Of a DNA stretch of 64,000 nucleotides, positions 54,966 to 62,647 are shown in pieces (position 1 is the first letter of the stretch; each line of letters opens with the position of its first letter). The DNA is from Streptomyces sp. AC550_RSS872 (GTDB taxonomy: Bacteria; Actinomycetota; Actinomycetes; Streptomycetales; Streptomycetaceae). Below the pieces are notes generated by a model. That model was given only the letters and a program-made list of their open reading frames with translations, was not told where the DNA came from and ran no database searches. The translations under genes were made by a program, and so were the position numbers. The DNA is taken from assembly GCF_019049285.1 (NCBI RefSeq), contig NZ_JAGMUL010000024.1:1-64000 (forward strand), written 5' to 3'.

Positions 54966-56543
54966 GTGAGCACCGAGAACGAGGGCGCCGCGGTACCCCC
55001 GGCGCCGTCCGCACCCCCCGTGCCGGTGGACGCTCCTGCTGCTCCGGCGCCCCAGCAGCCCCCCGCTCCCGAGGGCGGTGCCGCCCCGACCACCCCGCTG
55101 CCGCCGGTGCCGAGCGACACCCCGGCGAGCTCGAACGGCACCCAGCCGTACGCCGCAGAGCCGCACGCGCCCGAGGTGCCCGCCAACGGGCCGCAGCCGA
55201 CTCCCGCCGCGGCCGCCTCGCACGGAGCTCAGCCGACCGGCCCGACCGGTCCGCAGGGCTCGGCCCCCGACGCCTCCTGGCCGCCCCCGCCGCCGCCCGG
55301 CACTCCGCCGTACGCCGACGCCGGTGCCCCTGCGGGTGCCGGTGCCGGTATGGGCGCCGCCGGTATGGGCGGAGCCGGTGCGGGCTCCGGCTGGGGCGCG
55401 ACGTATCAGCAGCCGGCGCCGAAGTCCGGCCGCGGGCGCGGTGGCCTGCTGGCCGCGGTGCTCATTGCCGCGCTGGTCGCGGGCGGCCTGGGCGGCGGCC
55501 TCGGCTACACGCTGGCCAGGAACGACGACAACACCTCCTCGACGACCGTCTCCGCCTCCGACAGCGGTGGCTCGCTGAAGCGCGACCCGGGAACGGTCGC
55601 CGGCGTGGCTTCCACGGCGCTGCCGAGCACCGTCACCATCCAGGCCGAGAGCAGCGCGGGCGAGGGCGGGACAGGCACGGGCTTCGTCTTCGACAGGGAG
55701 GGCCACATCCTCACCAACAACCACGTGGTGGCCGACGCGGTCGACGGCGGCAAGCTCACGGCGACCTTCCCGAGCGGCAAGAAGTACGACGCGGAGGTCG
55801 TCGGCCATGCGCAGGGCTACGACGTCGCGGTCATCAAGCTCAAGGGCGCCCCGCCGAACCTCAAGCCCCTGACGCTCGGCAACTCCGACAAGGTGGCGGT
55901 CGGCGACTCGACCATCGCGATCGGCGCCCCGTTCGGCCTCTCCAACACGGTCACCACGGGCATCATCAGCGCCAAGAACCGCCCGGTCGCCTCCAGCGAC
56001 GGCACCAGCAGCAACGCGTCCTACATGAGCGCCCTCCAGACCGACGCCTCGATCAACCCCGGCAACTCCGGCGGCCCGCTGCTGGACGCCCAGGGCAATG
56101 TGATCGGCATCAACTCCGCGATCCAGTCCGCCGCCAACGGCCTGGGCGGCACCAGCCAGTCCGGCTCGATCGGCCTCGGCTTCGCCATCCCGGTCAACCA
56201 GGCCAAGTACGTCGCCCAGCAGTTGATCAAGACCGGTAAGCCGGTCTACGCCAAGATCGGTGCCTCCGTCTCCACGGGGGACACCACCGACGGCGCCAAG
56301 ATCATCGACCAGAACACCGGCGGCTCGGACGCGATCGAGGCGGGCGGCCCCGCCGACAAGGCCGGCCTCAAGCCCGGTGACGTCATCACCAAGCTGGACG
56401 ACACGGTGATCGACTCCGGCCCCACTCTGATCGGCGAGATCTGGACCCACCAGCCCGGCGACAAGGTCACGATCACCTACGAACGGGGCGGCCAGACCCA
56501 CACCGTCGACGTCACCCTGGGCTCCCGCACGGGCGACAGCTGA
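54966..56543 (+). CDS. HtrA/DegP-like membrane-anchored serine protease
   Basis: 525-residue trypsin-like protease with PDZ domain. The N-terminal 150 residues are cytoplasmic, Pro/Ala-rich and disordered; one transmembrane helix (about 158-182) anchors it. The catalytic triad is His in NNHVVAD (about 253), Asp in DVAVIKL (about 286) and Ser in NPGNSGGPLL (about 368). PDZ at about 430-515. Envelope protein quality control. GTG start with GAGGAGAG upstream. Confidence 0.93.
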   Translation: MSTENEGAAVPPAPSAPPVPVDAPAAPAPQQPPAPEGGAAPTTPLPPVPSDTPASSNGTQPYAAEPHAPEVPANGPQPTPAAAASHGAQPTGPTGPQGSAPDASWPPPPPPGTPPYADAGAPAGAGAGMGAAGMGGAGAGSGWGATYQQPAPKSGRGRGGLLAAVLIAALVAGGLGGGLGYTLARNDDNTSSTTVSASDSGGSLKRDPGTVAGVASTALPSTVTIQAESSAGEGGTGTGFVFDREGHILTNNHVVADAVDGGKLTATFPSGKKYDAEVVGHAQGYDVAVIKLKGAPPNLKPLTLGNSDKVAVGDSTIAIGAPFGLSNTVTTGIISAKNRPVASSDGTSSNASYMSALQTDASINPGNSGGPLLDAQGNVIGINSAIQSAANGLGGTSQSGSIGLGFAIPVNQAKYVAQQLIKTGKPVYAKIGASVSTGDTTDGAKIIDQNTGGSDAIEAGGPADKAGLKPGDVITKLDDTVIDSGPTLIGEIWTHQPGDKVTITYERGGQTHTVDVTLGSRTGDS

Positions 56544-56658
56544 CCCGACCGCCACGCGCGCGCGTAGGGCCCGGCTTCGACAAGAGGGGATCACCATCCC
56601 GCGCAGCGGGCGGGGCCGGTAGTCTGTACGCGCTCCCGCCCCTGGTGGGCCGGGGCGA

Positions 56659-56745
56659 GGTGGGTTGCCCGAGCGGCCTAAGGGAACGGTCTTGAAAACC
56701 GTCGTGGCAGCGATGTCACCGTGGGTTCAAATCCCACACCCACCG
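56659..56745 (+). tRNA. tRNA-Ser (anticodon UGA)
   Basis: 87-nt class II tRNA: acceptor GGTGGGT/ACCCACC, anticodon stem ACGGT/ACCGT with loop CTTGAAA (anticodon TGA at 56693-56695), long variable arm, T arm GTGGG-TTCAAAT-CCCAC, discriminator G. It is the probable attB of the adjoining integrative element. A TAGTCT at 56620-56625 may be its -10. Confidence 0.95.
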
Positions 56746-56772
56746 CGCAGGTCAGCGTAGGTGCTGGTCAGG

Positions 56773-56801
56773 AGGGGTGCTCCCGTCGACGGAGCACCCC
56801 T
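56773..56801. terminator. Terminator between tRNA-Ser and int
   Basis: AGGGGTGCTCC/GGAGCACCCCT (56773-56783/56791-56801), perfect 11 bp, 7-base loop, followed by TT. It serves the tRNA and possibly the converging int transcript. Confidence 0.8.
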
Positions 56802-56880
56802 TTCGCGTTCGGGTTGTCTCACCCTTTCTCGCCCGTATCCCAGCTTTGACCAGTGCGTATGGGCCATCTGTGGGCCAGGA

Positions 56881-58296
56881 TCAGGGCTGATCCTCCTCGT
56901 CTAGCACCCGGGCAATCAGGTTGTTCGAGTGCTGCTGACCACCCTTGAGGATCTTGGCGTAGAAGCGGTACAGCACGGCAATGCTGTGGCCTGCTCGCGC
57001 CGCGACCTCCGCAGGGTCCACACCCGACTTGATCCAAAGGGAAACACCCGCGTGACGCAGGGAGTACGGCACATCCGCGAGCTTGGATTCCACCTCACCG
57101 GGCGAGAGCACCACCTTCCGCGCGCACTCCCAGACACCGCAGTACTCTGTGGACGGTACCCGCCCTCCCCGTGCTGCCCGGAACAGTCGTCCGTCGTCGG
57201 CGGTGCCATATCGGGCAATGTGCTCTCGGAGCAGATGCACGAGCACGGGCGGGATAGGCACAGTCCGCGTCGCGCCGCGCTTTCTGCGCTTTAGCCCACG
57301 CTTTTCGTACGACGTGCCCTCGTCTGTCCAACCGCCTCCGACCTCCGGGCGGCTCTCCCCGAGCAGTAGCTCACCCCACTCCTTCACGGCCTCCGGCGAG
57401 CTGGGCGGCAAAGTGCAGTCCGACTCCTTGAGCGCGACGATTTCGCCGGGGCGCATGGCCGCGTAGTAGAGGCATCCGAAGAACGCGTGCAGGTGCTCGC
57501 CGCGTGGTCCAGAGTCACGGACGGCCCCGAGCAGGGCGCGAGCCACAGCGGGTCCTGGGACGTACCGAAAGTCAATCTCGTCGTCGCTCTCGGGGGGCGT
57601 CCAGTCCACGCGGTGCAGAGGGTTCGCCGTGAGGAGTCCCTTCTCCTCGACCGTGTAGCGCAGCAGGTTGCTCAGCACCATGCGCTTGCGACGGACGGTG
57701 TTTTCCGCCGCCTTGCTTCCGTCCAGCCGAAGCGAAAGCGCCTCAAGGGCCGGACGCAGTAGCGCGGGATCCTCCAAGGCTTTGACCTTGATGGAATGGG
57801 CGGCGATCCACTCCAGGGCCGTGCGAATGTCGGCGGGCGGCTCTTCAACAACGTGACGCGACACCCAGGTTCCTTCGGGGTCGCGCACAGCCCGAAACGC
57901 CCACTGGTACAGGGCGGCACGCAGCACCGCGGCGCGGGGCGCTCCTCGCCTAGTCGTCACGAGCGTGGGGGTCACGACGGCGAGCGATTCCGCAATGCTC
58001 GCCCGGTGTTTGGCCGCGGCTCGGGGCCACTTCATGAGTGCGTACTCCGTGACGTGCTCGTACCAGGAAGGGGAGTTGCGGGCGATCAACTCGCCTTCGG
58101 GAAGGCCCGTTTCCTCGTCGAATTGCTGGCGGTCACGCAGAGCGGCCATCAACTGTGACTGGCGCCCCTCCGCTTGCGTCTTGAGCTTGAAACTCCGTGA
58201 GTGGGCCTGCTCGCCCACCCGCCACCGCAGCTCCCATGGCTTCGGGCGGCCGGCACGCTTGCGGATGGACCAGAAATCGACGTCGTACGTGAGCAT
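56881..58296 (-). CDS. int: Tyrosine-recombinase integrase
   Basis: 471-residue site-specific recombinase, adjacent to the tRNA target. Catalytic residues appear intact: Arg in MRPGEIVALKESD (about 281), SLRHAGVSLW (Arg/His about 413), AARAGHS (His) and the Tyr in YRFYAKI. GGAGAG precedes the ATG. It follows xis after a strong hairpin. Confidence 0.93.
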   Translation of the reverse strand: MLTYDVDFWSIRKRAGRPKPWELRWRVGEQAHSRSFKLKTQAEGRQSQLMAALRDRQQFDEETGLPEGELIARNSPSWYEHVTEYALMKWPRAAAKHRASIAESLAVVTPTLVTTRRGAPRAAVLRAALYQWAFRAVRDPEGTWVSRHVVEEPPADIRTALEWIAAHSIKVKALEDPALLRPALEALSLRLDGSKAAENTVRRKRMVLSNLLRYTVEEKGLLTANPLHRVDWTPPESDDEIDFRYVPGPAVARALLGAVRDSGPRGEHLHAFFGCLYYAAMRPGEIVALKESDCTLPPSSPEAVKEWGELLLGESRPEVGGGWTDEGTSYEKRGLKRRKRGATRTVPIPPVLVHLLREHIARYGTADDGRLFRAARGGRVPSTEYCGVWECARKVVLSPGEVESKLADVPYSLRHAGVSLWIKSGVDPAEVAARAGHSIAVLYRFYAKILKGGQQHSNNLIARVLDEEDQP

Positions 58297-58315
58297 GTCT
58301 CTCCAAGCAGAAGGA

Positions 58316-58340
58316 GGGGCCCGCGCTGAGCGCGGGCCCC
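58316..58340 (-). terminator. Hairpin between xis and int
   Basis: GGGGCCCGCGC/GCGCGGGCCCC with loop TGA: 11 perfect GC pairs. It may attenuate int expression from the xis transcript. Confidence 0.65.
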
Positions 58341-58357
58341 AGTTGAAGCGATCGGAT

Positions 58358-58546
58358 TTACGCGGCGCGTTGCCCGCAGCGCTCCCACCAGGCGTCGAGG
58401 TCGGCGCGGTTGACCCGGACCTGACCGTTGGGGAGCTTGTGGATGCGGGGGGCTTGGCCGCGGGCTCGCATGCGGTAGAACGCCGCGCGGCTCATCTTGA
58501 TCTCTGAGAGGACTTCAGCGAGCTTGAGCTTCTCGGGGCGGGACAT
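58358..58546 (-). CDS. xis: Excisionase-type HTH protein
   Basis: 62-residue MerR/excisionase-like DNA-binding protein with KLAEVLSEIKMSRAAFYRMR and QVRVNRADLDAWWE. ATG at 58546 has GAGGAG upstream. It is located between int and the replication genes, as in pSAM2-type elements. Confidence 0.88.
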   Translation of the reverse strand: MSRPEKLKLAEVLSEIKMSRAAFYRMRARGQAPRIHKLPNGQVRVNRADLDAWWERCGQRAA

Positions 58547-58600
58547 GGCACTCCTCAGCGCGGTGGGTGACGCGGTGATGGGGTTCTGAACACATTGCGC

Positions 58601-58666
58601 TGAGTCGCGACTCATCGCGACTCAGCGCCGCTTGAGGGGGCTTGAGCCGCGATGAGTCACGACTCA
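58601..58666. promoter_or_regulatory. Palindromic operator-like repeats upstream of xis
   Basis: TGAGTCGCGACTCA (58601-58614, perfect palindrome), a half copy TCGCGACTCA (58615-58624), and TGAGTCACGACTCA (58653-58666). Probable binding sites for an element-encoded repressor. Confidence 0.6.
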
Positions 58667-60081
58667 GGCTGATGTGGATCGGACGGGATGAGACCGATGC
58701 CGTTGTAGGTGGCCACCTGCCGGCCGTACTCATCCCGGGGGCGGGCGCGGTTGAGCTGGGGGACGACGGACAGCAGGTTGCGGCCGAAGACCTGCTTGGT
58801 TCCGGCCTTGACGTTGTTGTCCTCGGCCCAGTCCCGCCAGACGGACCACAGGGTGTCCACGGGCACGCTGCACGTGGCCCCGGTGGTGCAGCGTTCGCGG
58901 ACGAACGCGCTGGTCGGGGAGGACGTGTCCTGCATGGTGGTGACCGCTTCGCGGCTGGAGGGCGGCTCCGTGATCCGCCCCTTGGCCTCCAGACGGGCCA
59001 GGCCGTCGAGGGCCCAGTTGAGGATGCCGGGCATCTCTGCGACGAGCTTGTCGAAGAGGGCGGGGTCTTCCTTGCCCAGCCACGAGACCGTGGTGTTGAG
59101 CACGATGAAGCGGCGGGCGATGACGCCGGAGGAGTCGCCGAAGTGCGGGAGTTCGTTGGACAGGATGACCAGCCGGGTCGGTAGTTTTCCCGTCCAGACC
59201 TCGCGGTACTTGCGGTCGATGTCGATGGTGTCTTCACCTGAGATGGTCAGCAGGCGTTCGACGACTTGGCTGTTGTCGTTGCCGGACAGCCGGGCATCGG
59301 AGATGACCGCCAGGGGCTTGCCGATCAGGGTGGACAGGCCGAAGTTCGTCCCCATGCCTGCGAGGGTGGGTCCTGCCAGGTTCTCCTTGCCGACCAGCTC
59401 TTTGAGCACACGGGCGATGGTGCCTTTGCCCGAGCGGGACGGGCCGACCATGAGCAGGATCTTCTGCTGGTCGGTCCGACCGGACAGCACGTAGCCGAAC
59501 CACTCCTGAAGAGCCGCGATGGCGTCCGGATCGTTGGGCCAGATCTGCGACAGGAAGTGCTGCCACGTCGGCGCGGTCGCGGTGGGGTCGTAGGCGAAGG
59601 GGACGGAGACCAGGTTGAAGAACCCGGGCCCGTGCGACAGCAGGGCGCGGTCCCGGATCCGCAGCAACCCGTTCTGGCACGCCACGATCAGGCCGCCGTC
59701 ATGCTCGCCGTCGCCGTCCTGGTCGATCCAGGCGGGGGCGTCGGTGTCTGTGGGCAGCAGGATGATGGACCCGAGGGCGTCAAGCAGGTTGCTGATCTTC
59801 GGCTTGGTGGGTGCCCAGTCGCGTTCCTCGGGCTGTCCGTCCTTGCCAGGGGCGAGGTAGACGGTGTGCTCAAGACGCTCGTACATGGCCTTTCGCACCT
59901 GGGCTTCATCCAGCTCGCGCCAGCACGTTCCCGTCCAGCGCATCCACGAGCCGCGCCAACGCCGGTAGGCCAGGCGCCCGTCATCGGTCTGCCAGTCAGG
60001 CAGCAGGCGCCGGGCGACGGCCAGGGGGTTGGACGGCGGCGGCAGTTCCTCGCTGGCGGGGGGAACGGTGAGGTCGGTCAT
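58657..60081 (-). CDS. D5/P4-type primase-helicase
   Basis: 474-residue SF3-like helicase of the phage/plasmid D5 group. The D5_N region is at about 60-190, Walker A GPSRSGKGT at about 212-220, and LSNELPHFGDSSGVIARRFI holds later motifs. With the separate Prim-Pol two genes upstream it likely forms the element's replication apparatus. The last ten bases overlap a palindromic operator. Its start overlaps the upstream 117-residue gene (ATGA). Confidence 0.9.
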   Translation of the reverse strand: MTDLTVPPASEELPPPSNPLAVARRLLPDWQTDDGRLAYRRWRGSWMRWTGTCWRELDEAQVRKAMYERLEHTVYLAPGKDGQPEERDWAPTKPKISNLLDALGSIILLPTDTDAPAWIDQDGDGEHDGGLIVACQNGLLRIRDRALLSHGPGFFNLVSVPFAYDPTATAPTWQHFLSQIWPNDPDAIAALQEWFGYVLSGRTDQQKILLMVGPSRSGKGTIARVLKELVGKENLAGPTLAGMGTNFGLSTLIGKPLAVISDARLSGNDNSQVVERLLTISGEDTIDIDRKYREVWTGKLPTRLVILSNELPHFGDSSGVIARRFIVLNTTVSWLGKEDPALFDKLVAEMPGILNWALDGLARLEAKGRITEPPSSREAVTTMQDTSSPTSAFVRERCTTGATCSVPVDTLWSVWRDWAEDNNVKAGTKQVFGRNLLSVVPQLNRARPRDEYGRQVATYNGIGLIPSDPHQPES

Positions 60082-60431
60082 GCCGCGTACCTCCCTTCCT
60101 GCGGGGTGCGGAGCGGGCAGTTTTCACGGTGGGCGGTGTGGTCGGCGATCAGGGCGAGCACCCGCTTGTTGCCGAATGCGCGACGGTCCCTGCCGCACAG
60201 GCACTTCGAGACGGCGGTTGGGGTGACGCCGCGGCCGGGCGCGCTGATGTGCAGCCACGCGATGGGGCGGCGCCCGTCGTCACCGTGCGGGTCAGTACCA
60301 AGAGCAGTTCGGACGCCTTCGGCGACGCCCTTCGGGTCGCCCACGGCAGGTGCGGGCGGGGCGAGTTCGGCGACCTGCCCTCCGCTGGCGAGCGGTTGGC
60401 CTTCCAAGGGGGAGTAGCGGGGGGCATTCAT
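60078..60431 (-). CDS. Hypothetical AICE protein with Cys/His cluster
   Basis: 117-residue protein. The C-terminal half has CLCGRDRRAFG and HTAHRENCPL, a possible zinc-binding C-x-C...H-x2-H-x4-C pattern. ATGA overlaps with both neighbours show co-translation with the replication genes. Function unknown. Confidence 0.7.
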   Translation of the reverse strand: MNAPRYSPLEGQPLASGGQVAELAPPAPAVGDPKGVAEGVRTALGTDPHGDDGRRPIAWLHISAPGRGVTPTAVSKCLCGRDRRAFGNKRVLALIADHTAHRENCPLRTPQEGRYAA

Positions 60432-61336
60432 GCCGCCTCCCGGGGTCGGGCCTTGCGGATGGAACTATCCAGGGCGCTGCGGATCGTGGCGCGGCACTCG
60501 GCAGCGGTGAGTCCCCGCTCCTCTCCCGCCCCTTGGAAGGCCTCTTCCACCACGTGCCGGGGGATGTCGCCCCACGCGACGAAGCGCCCCACCTTGAAGG
60601 CGCACCGGTTGAGCGTGGTGTTGCGCTGCTTGTCCGGCGCGGCGGACACGACGGCGCATTCGGCTTCCAGGGCGGACAGGGCCACGCGACTACCATCGAC
60701 CGCAGGGAGCCTCAGCGGACCCGTAGAGCGCACGGGGGCGGGTTTCAGGATGGTTTGTAGCCATTCAGGCAGAGGGGCCGCCACAGAGCCGCTCACGGCT
60801 TCGTACGTTCCGGTGTCGGTGATGCTGCCCGCCGCGACGACGTAGCCGCCCCATGCGCGGGTGTCGACCAACTCCCCGATGGTTCCTGCCGTGTTGTTCA
60901 GCCGAAGACCGTCGGGGGCCTTGAAGTACAGGTGCTCGCCACCGCTCGCGGTCCGCACCCGGTAGGTGTCGGGGACGGGGTGTCCGGCGCGCTCGCAGAG
61001 CGCCCTGAAGGTTGCCGCGCCGCTAGGCGCGTCCGAACTGCCCTTGCTGCTCTTGCGCTTGGGCATGTCGAGGTCGACCACGAGCAGGTTCGAGGGGCCG
61101 GTGGCGATGCCGATGTTGTACGGCGTGTGCCACCACGTGGTGCGGATGCGCTCGGGATCCCGGGTGGCGCGCTGTTCCCACTTCAGGTGCCCGCTCGCGC
61201 AGTCGCCGGTGTAGGTGCAGGAAGCTTCGCCGTGCAGGGCGGGCCGCTTGTCGCCGGGGCGGAGCGGGAAGACGTACCAGCCGCGTTCGGCCGCTTCCAG
61301 GGCGGCGCGCATCAGGGCCTCGTTCTGCTGCCTCAT
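60428..61336 (-). CDS. Prim-Pol (bifunctional DNA primase/polymerase)
   Basis: 302-residue AEP-superfamily primase/polymerase. It shows GWYVFPLRPGDKRPA, WWHTPYNIGIATG, the catalytic VVDLDMP (about 85-91), and GEHLYFKAP. A C-terminal helical region (about 205-300) follows. ATG at 61336 overlaps the stop of the 112-residue gene (ATGA). Probably initiates element replication together with the D5-type helicase. Confidence 0.9.
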   Translation of the reverse strand: MRQQNEALMRAALEAAERGWYVFPLRPGDKRPALHGEASCTYTGDCASGHLKWEQRATRDPERIRTTWWHTPYNIGIATGPSNLLVVDLDMPKRKSSKGSSDAPSGAATFRALCERAGHPVPDTYRVRTASGGEHLYFKAPDGLRLNNTAGTIGELVDTRAWGGYVVAAGSITDTGTYEAVSGSVAAPLPEWLQTILKPAPVRSTGPLRLPAVDGSRVALSALEAECAVVSAAPDKQRNTTLNRCAFKVGRFVAWGDIPRHVVEEAFQGAGEERGLTAAECRATIRSALDSSIRKARPREAA

Positions 61337-61671
61337 GCTGCTGCGCTCCCGTCTGCCCACAGGCTGAGGAGGCGGTGGCTGTAGCCGTCGATGGCGGTGT
61401 TGAAGGCGTCCCGGTCACCGGAGTCCAGCGCGTGCAGGAGGGCGGCGGTCTCAGGGGTGGGTCCGGGGTCGGGGATGCCGTCGAGGTCGCGGGCGAGGGT
61501 GTGGAGCAGGGCGCGGGTCAGGTGCGGGTTCAGGGCCATGCGGTGCTCGATCAGGGTGAGCGGCGGGCCCACGGTGAGCAGGACCAGGACGGTGCTGCCG
61601 TCGGGGCGGGGCTCGGTGCGGACCACGGTCACGCGTTCCGGGTCTCGCGGCTTGTCCGTGTGGTCGGTCAT
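61333..61671 (-). CDS. Hypothetical AICE protein
   Basis: 112-residue hydrophilic protein, no recognised domain; beta-rich first half (VTVVRTEPRPDGSTVLVLLTV), helical second half. Translation is coupled to the Prim-Pol gene by ATGA. Confidence 0.65.
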   Translation of the reverse strand: MTDHTDKPRDPERVTVVRTEPRPDGSTVLVLLTVGPPLTLIEHRMALNPHLTRALLHTLARDLDGIPDPGPTPETAALLHALDSGDRDAFNTAIDGYSHRLLSLWADGSAAA

Positions 61672-61758
61672 GCTGGAGGTCTCCAGTTCCTTGGTCGGTT
61701 CTGGTTGGCAAGGGCGGCCCCGTTCTTTGGCGAGATGCGGGGGCCGCCCTTGGCGCAG

Positions 61759-61944
61759 CTAGAGGCTGGTGTCTTCGTTGAGTAGGGCGGCGGGGTCGGG
61801 GTGGAACGCCTTGGTGTAGAGGCGGACGCGGTATCCGTCACGGGCGGTCCGACGCTCGATGGGGTCGCACTCGAACGCGGTGGTCAGGGCGTGCACGATC
61901 TCGGGTTCGTCGGCGGGGTCGCAGGTGATGCGGATGTCGAACAC
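61759..61944 (-). CDS. Small hypothetical AICE protein
   Basis: 61-residue protein from a GTG with an excellent AAGGAG six bases upstream. FDIRITCDPADEPEIVHALTT starts a short alpha/beta sequence. Upstream in-frame codons lack a ribosome site. Function unknown. Confidence 0.65.
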   Translation of the reverse strand: MFDIRITCDPADEPEIVHALTTAFECDPIERRTARDGYRVRLYTKAFHPDPAALLNEDTSL

Positions 61945-61963
61945 GGGTCTCCTTGGCGGTCGG

Positions 61964-62443
61964 TCAGTGCTGGTTGTTGGTCTTGGCCCACACGCCACGG
62001 GTGGTGGTGTGGGTGTGGTGCTGTTCCTGGTGGACGGGCCCGGTGTAGTGCTGGTGGATCTCGGGGGCGGGCTTGGCGCGCTTGACCAGTCGGGCGAGGG
62101 CGAGCACGAGGGCGGTGGGGGCGCCGAAGACGAGTCCGCACACGACCGGGTCGGCGTACTGGGATGCGTACATGAGCAGTGCTGCGGTGCCGCCGACCAT
62201 GGCGGTGGTGGTGCCGCCGGCGAGCATGAGCACGCTGGCGTCGGTGGCGCCCTGGCTCATCGGGGGCCGTCCGGGCTGTGCGACGGGCGGGGTGTCGCCT
62301 CGGACGGGCACGGGGGTGTCGTCGCGGTAGGCGGTGGGTGTTTCCCGGGCCGGTCGGTAGGCGTCGGCGATGATCCGCCGGGCCTCGGTCTCGGCCTCAG
62401 CCTCGGTCAGCCTGTCGGGCTGGGCGGTGTGCTCGGGGTACAT
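61964..62443 (-). CDS. Hypothetical AICE membrane protein
   Basis: 159-residue protein: acidic helical N-terminus (TEAEAETEARRIIADAY), Pro-rich linker, two hydrophobic helices (about 72-115), and a His/Thr-rich tail (HQEQHHTHTTTRG). AAGGGA upstream of ATG 62443. Possibly a conjugal-spread (Spd-like) protein; inference. Confidence 0.65.
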   Translation of the reverse strand: MYPEHTAQPDRLTEAEAETEARRIIADAYRPARETPTAYRDDTPVPVRGDTPPVAQPGRPPMSQGATDASVLMLAGGTTTAMVGGTAALLMYASQYADPVVCGLVFGAPTALVLALARLVKRAKPAPEIHQHYTGPVHQEQHHTHTTTRGVWAKTNNQH

Positions 62444-62468
62444 GCGGAATCCCTTCCGGTGCTGGGTT

Positions 62469-62646
62469 GGGGAGGCGGAGGCACCCCCTTGGAGGGGCGC
62501 TGTGGAGGGGGTTTCGGGGGTCTGACCTGGGGTGCCTCCCCGCCTCCCCGAAGCGGTGTTTTCGCTGATCAACGCGGGGGATGCGGGTCGGGGAGGCGGT
62601 TGGGGAGTTCTCCCCGCCTCCCCGGGCCGGGCGGCTCTGCCTCCCC
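62469..62646. repeat. Octamer repeat array GGGGAGGC, possible clt locus
   Basis: Six exact copies: GGGGAGGC at 62469 and 62590; its complement GCCTCCCC at 62534, 62542, 62616 and 62639. They build two large inverted repeats (62469-62487 with 62529-62549; 62590-62607 with 62610-62623). The array ends one base before the traB stop codon. FtsK-like TraB proteins of Streptomyces plasmids bind 8-bp repeats in a clt near the end of traB. Alternatively a complex terminator. Confidence 0.6.
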
Positions 62647-62647
62647 G

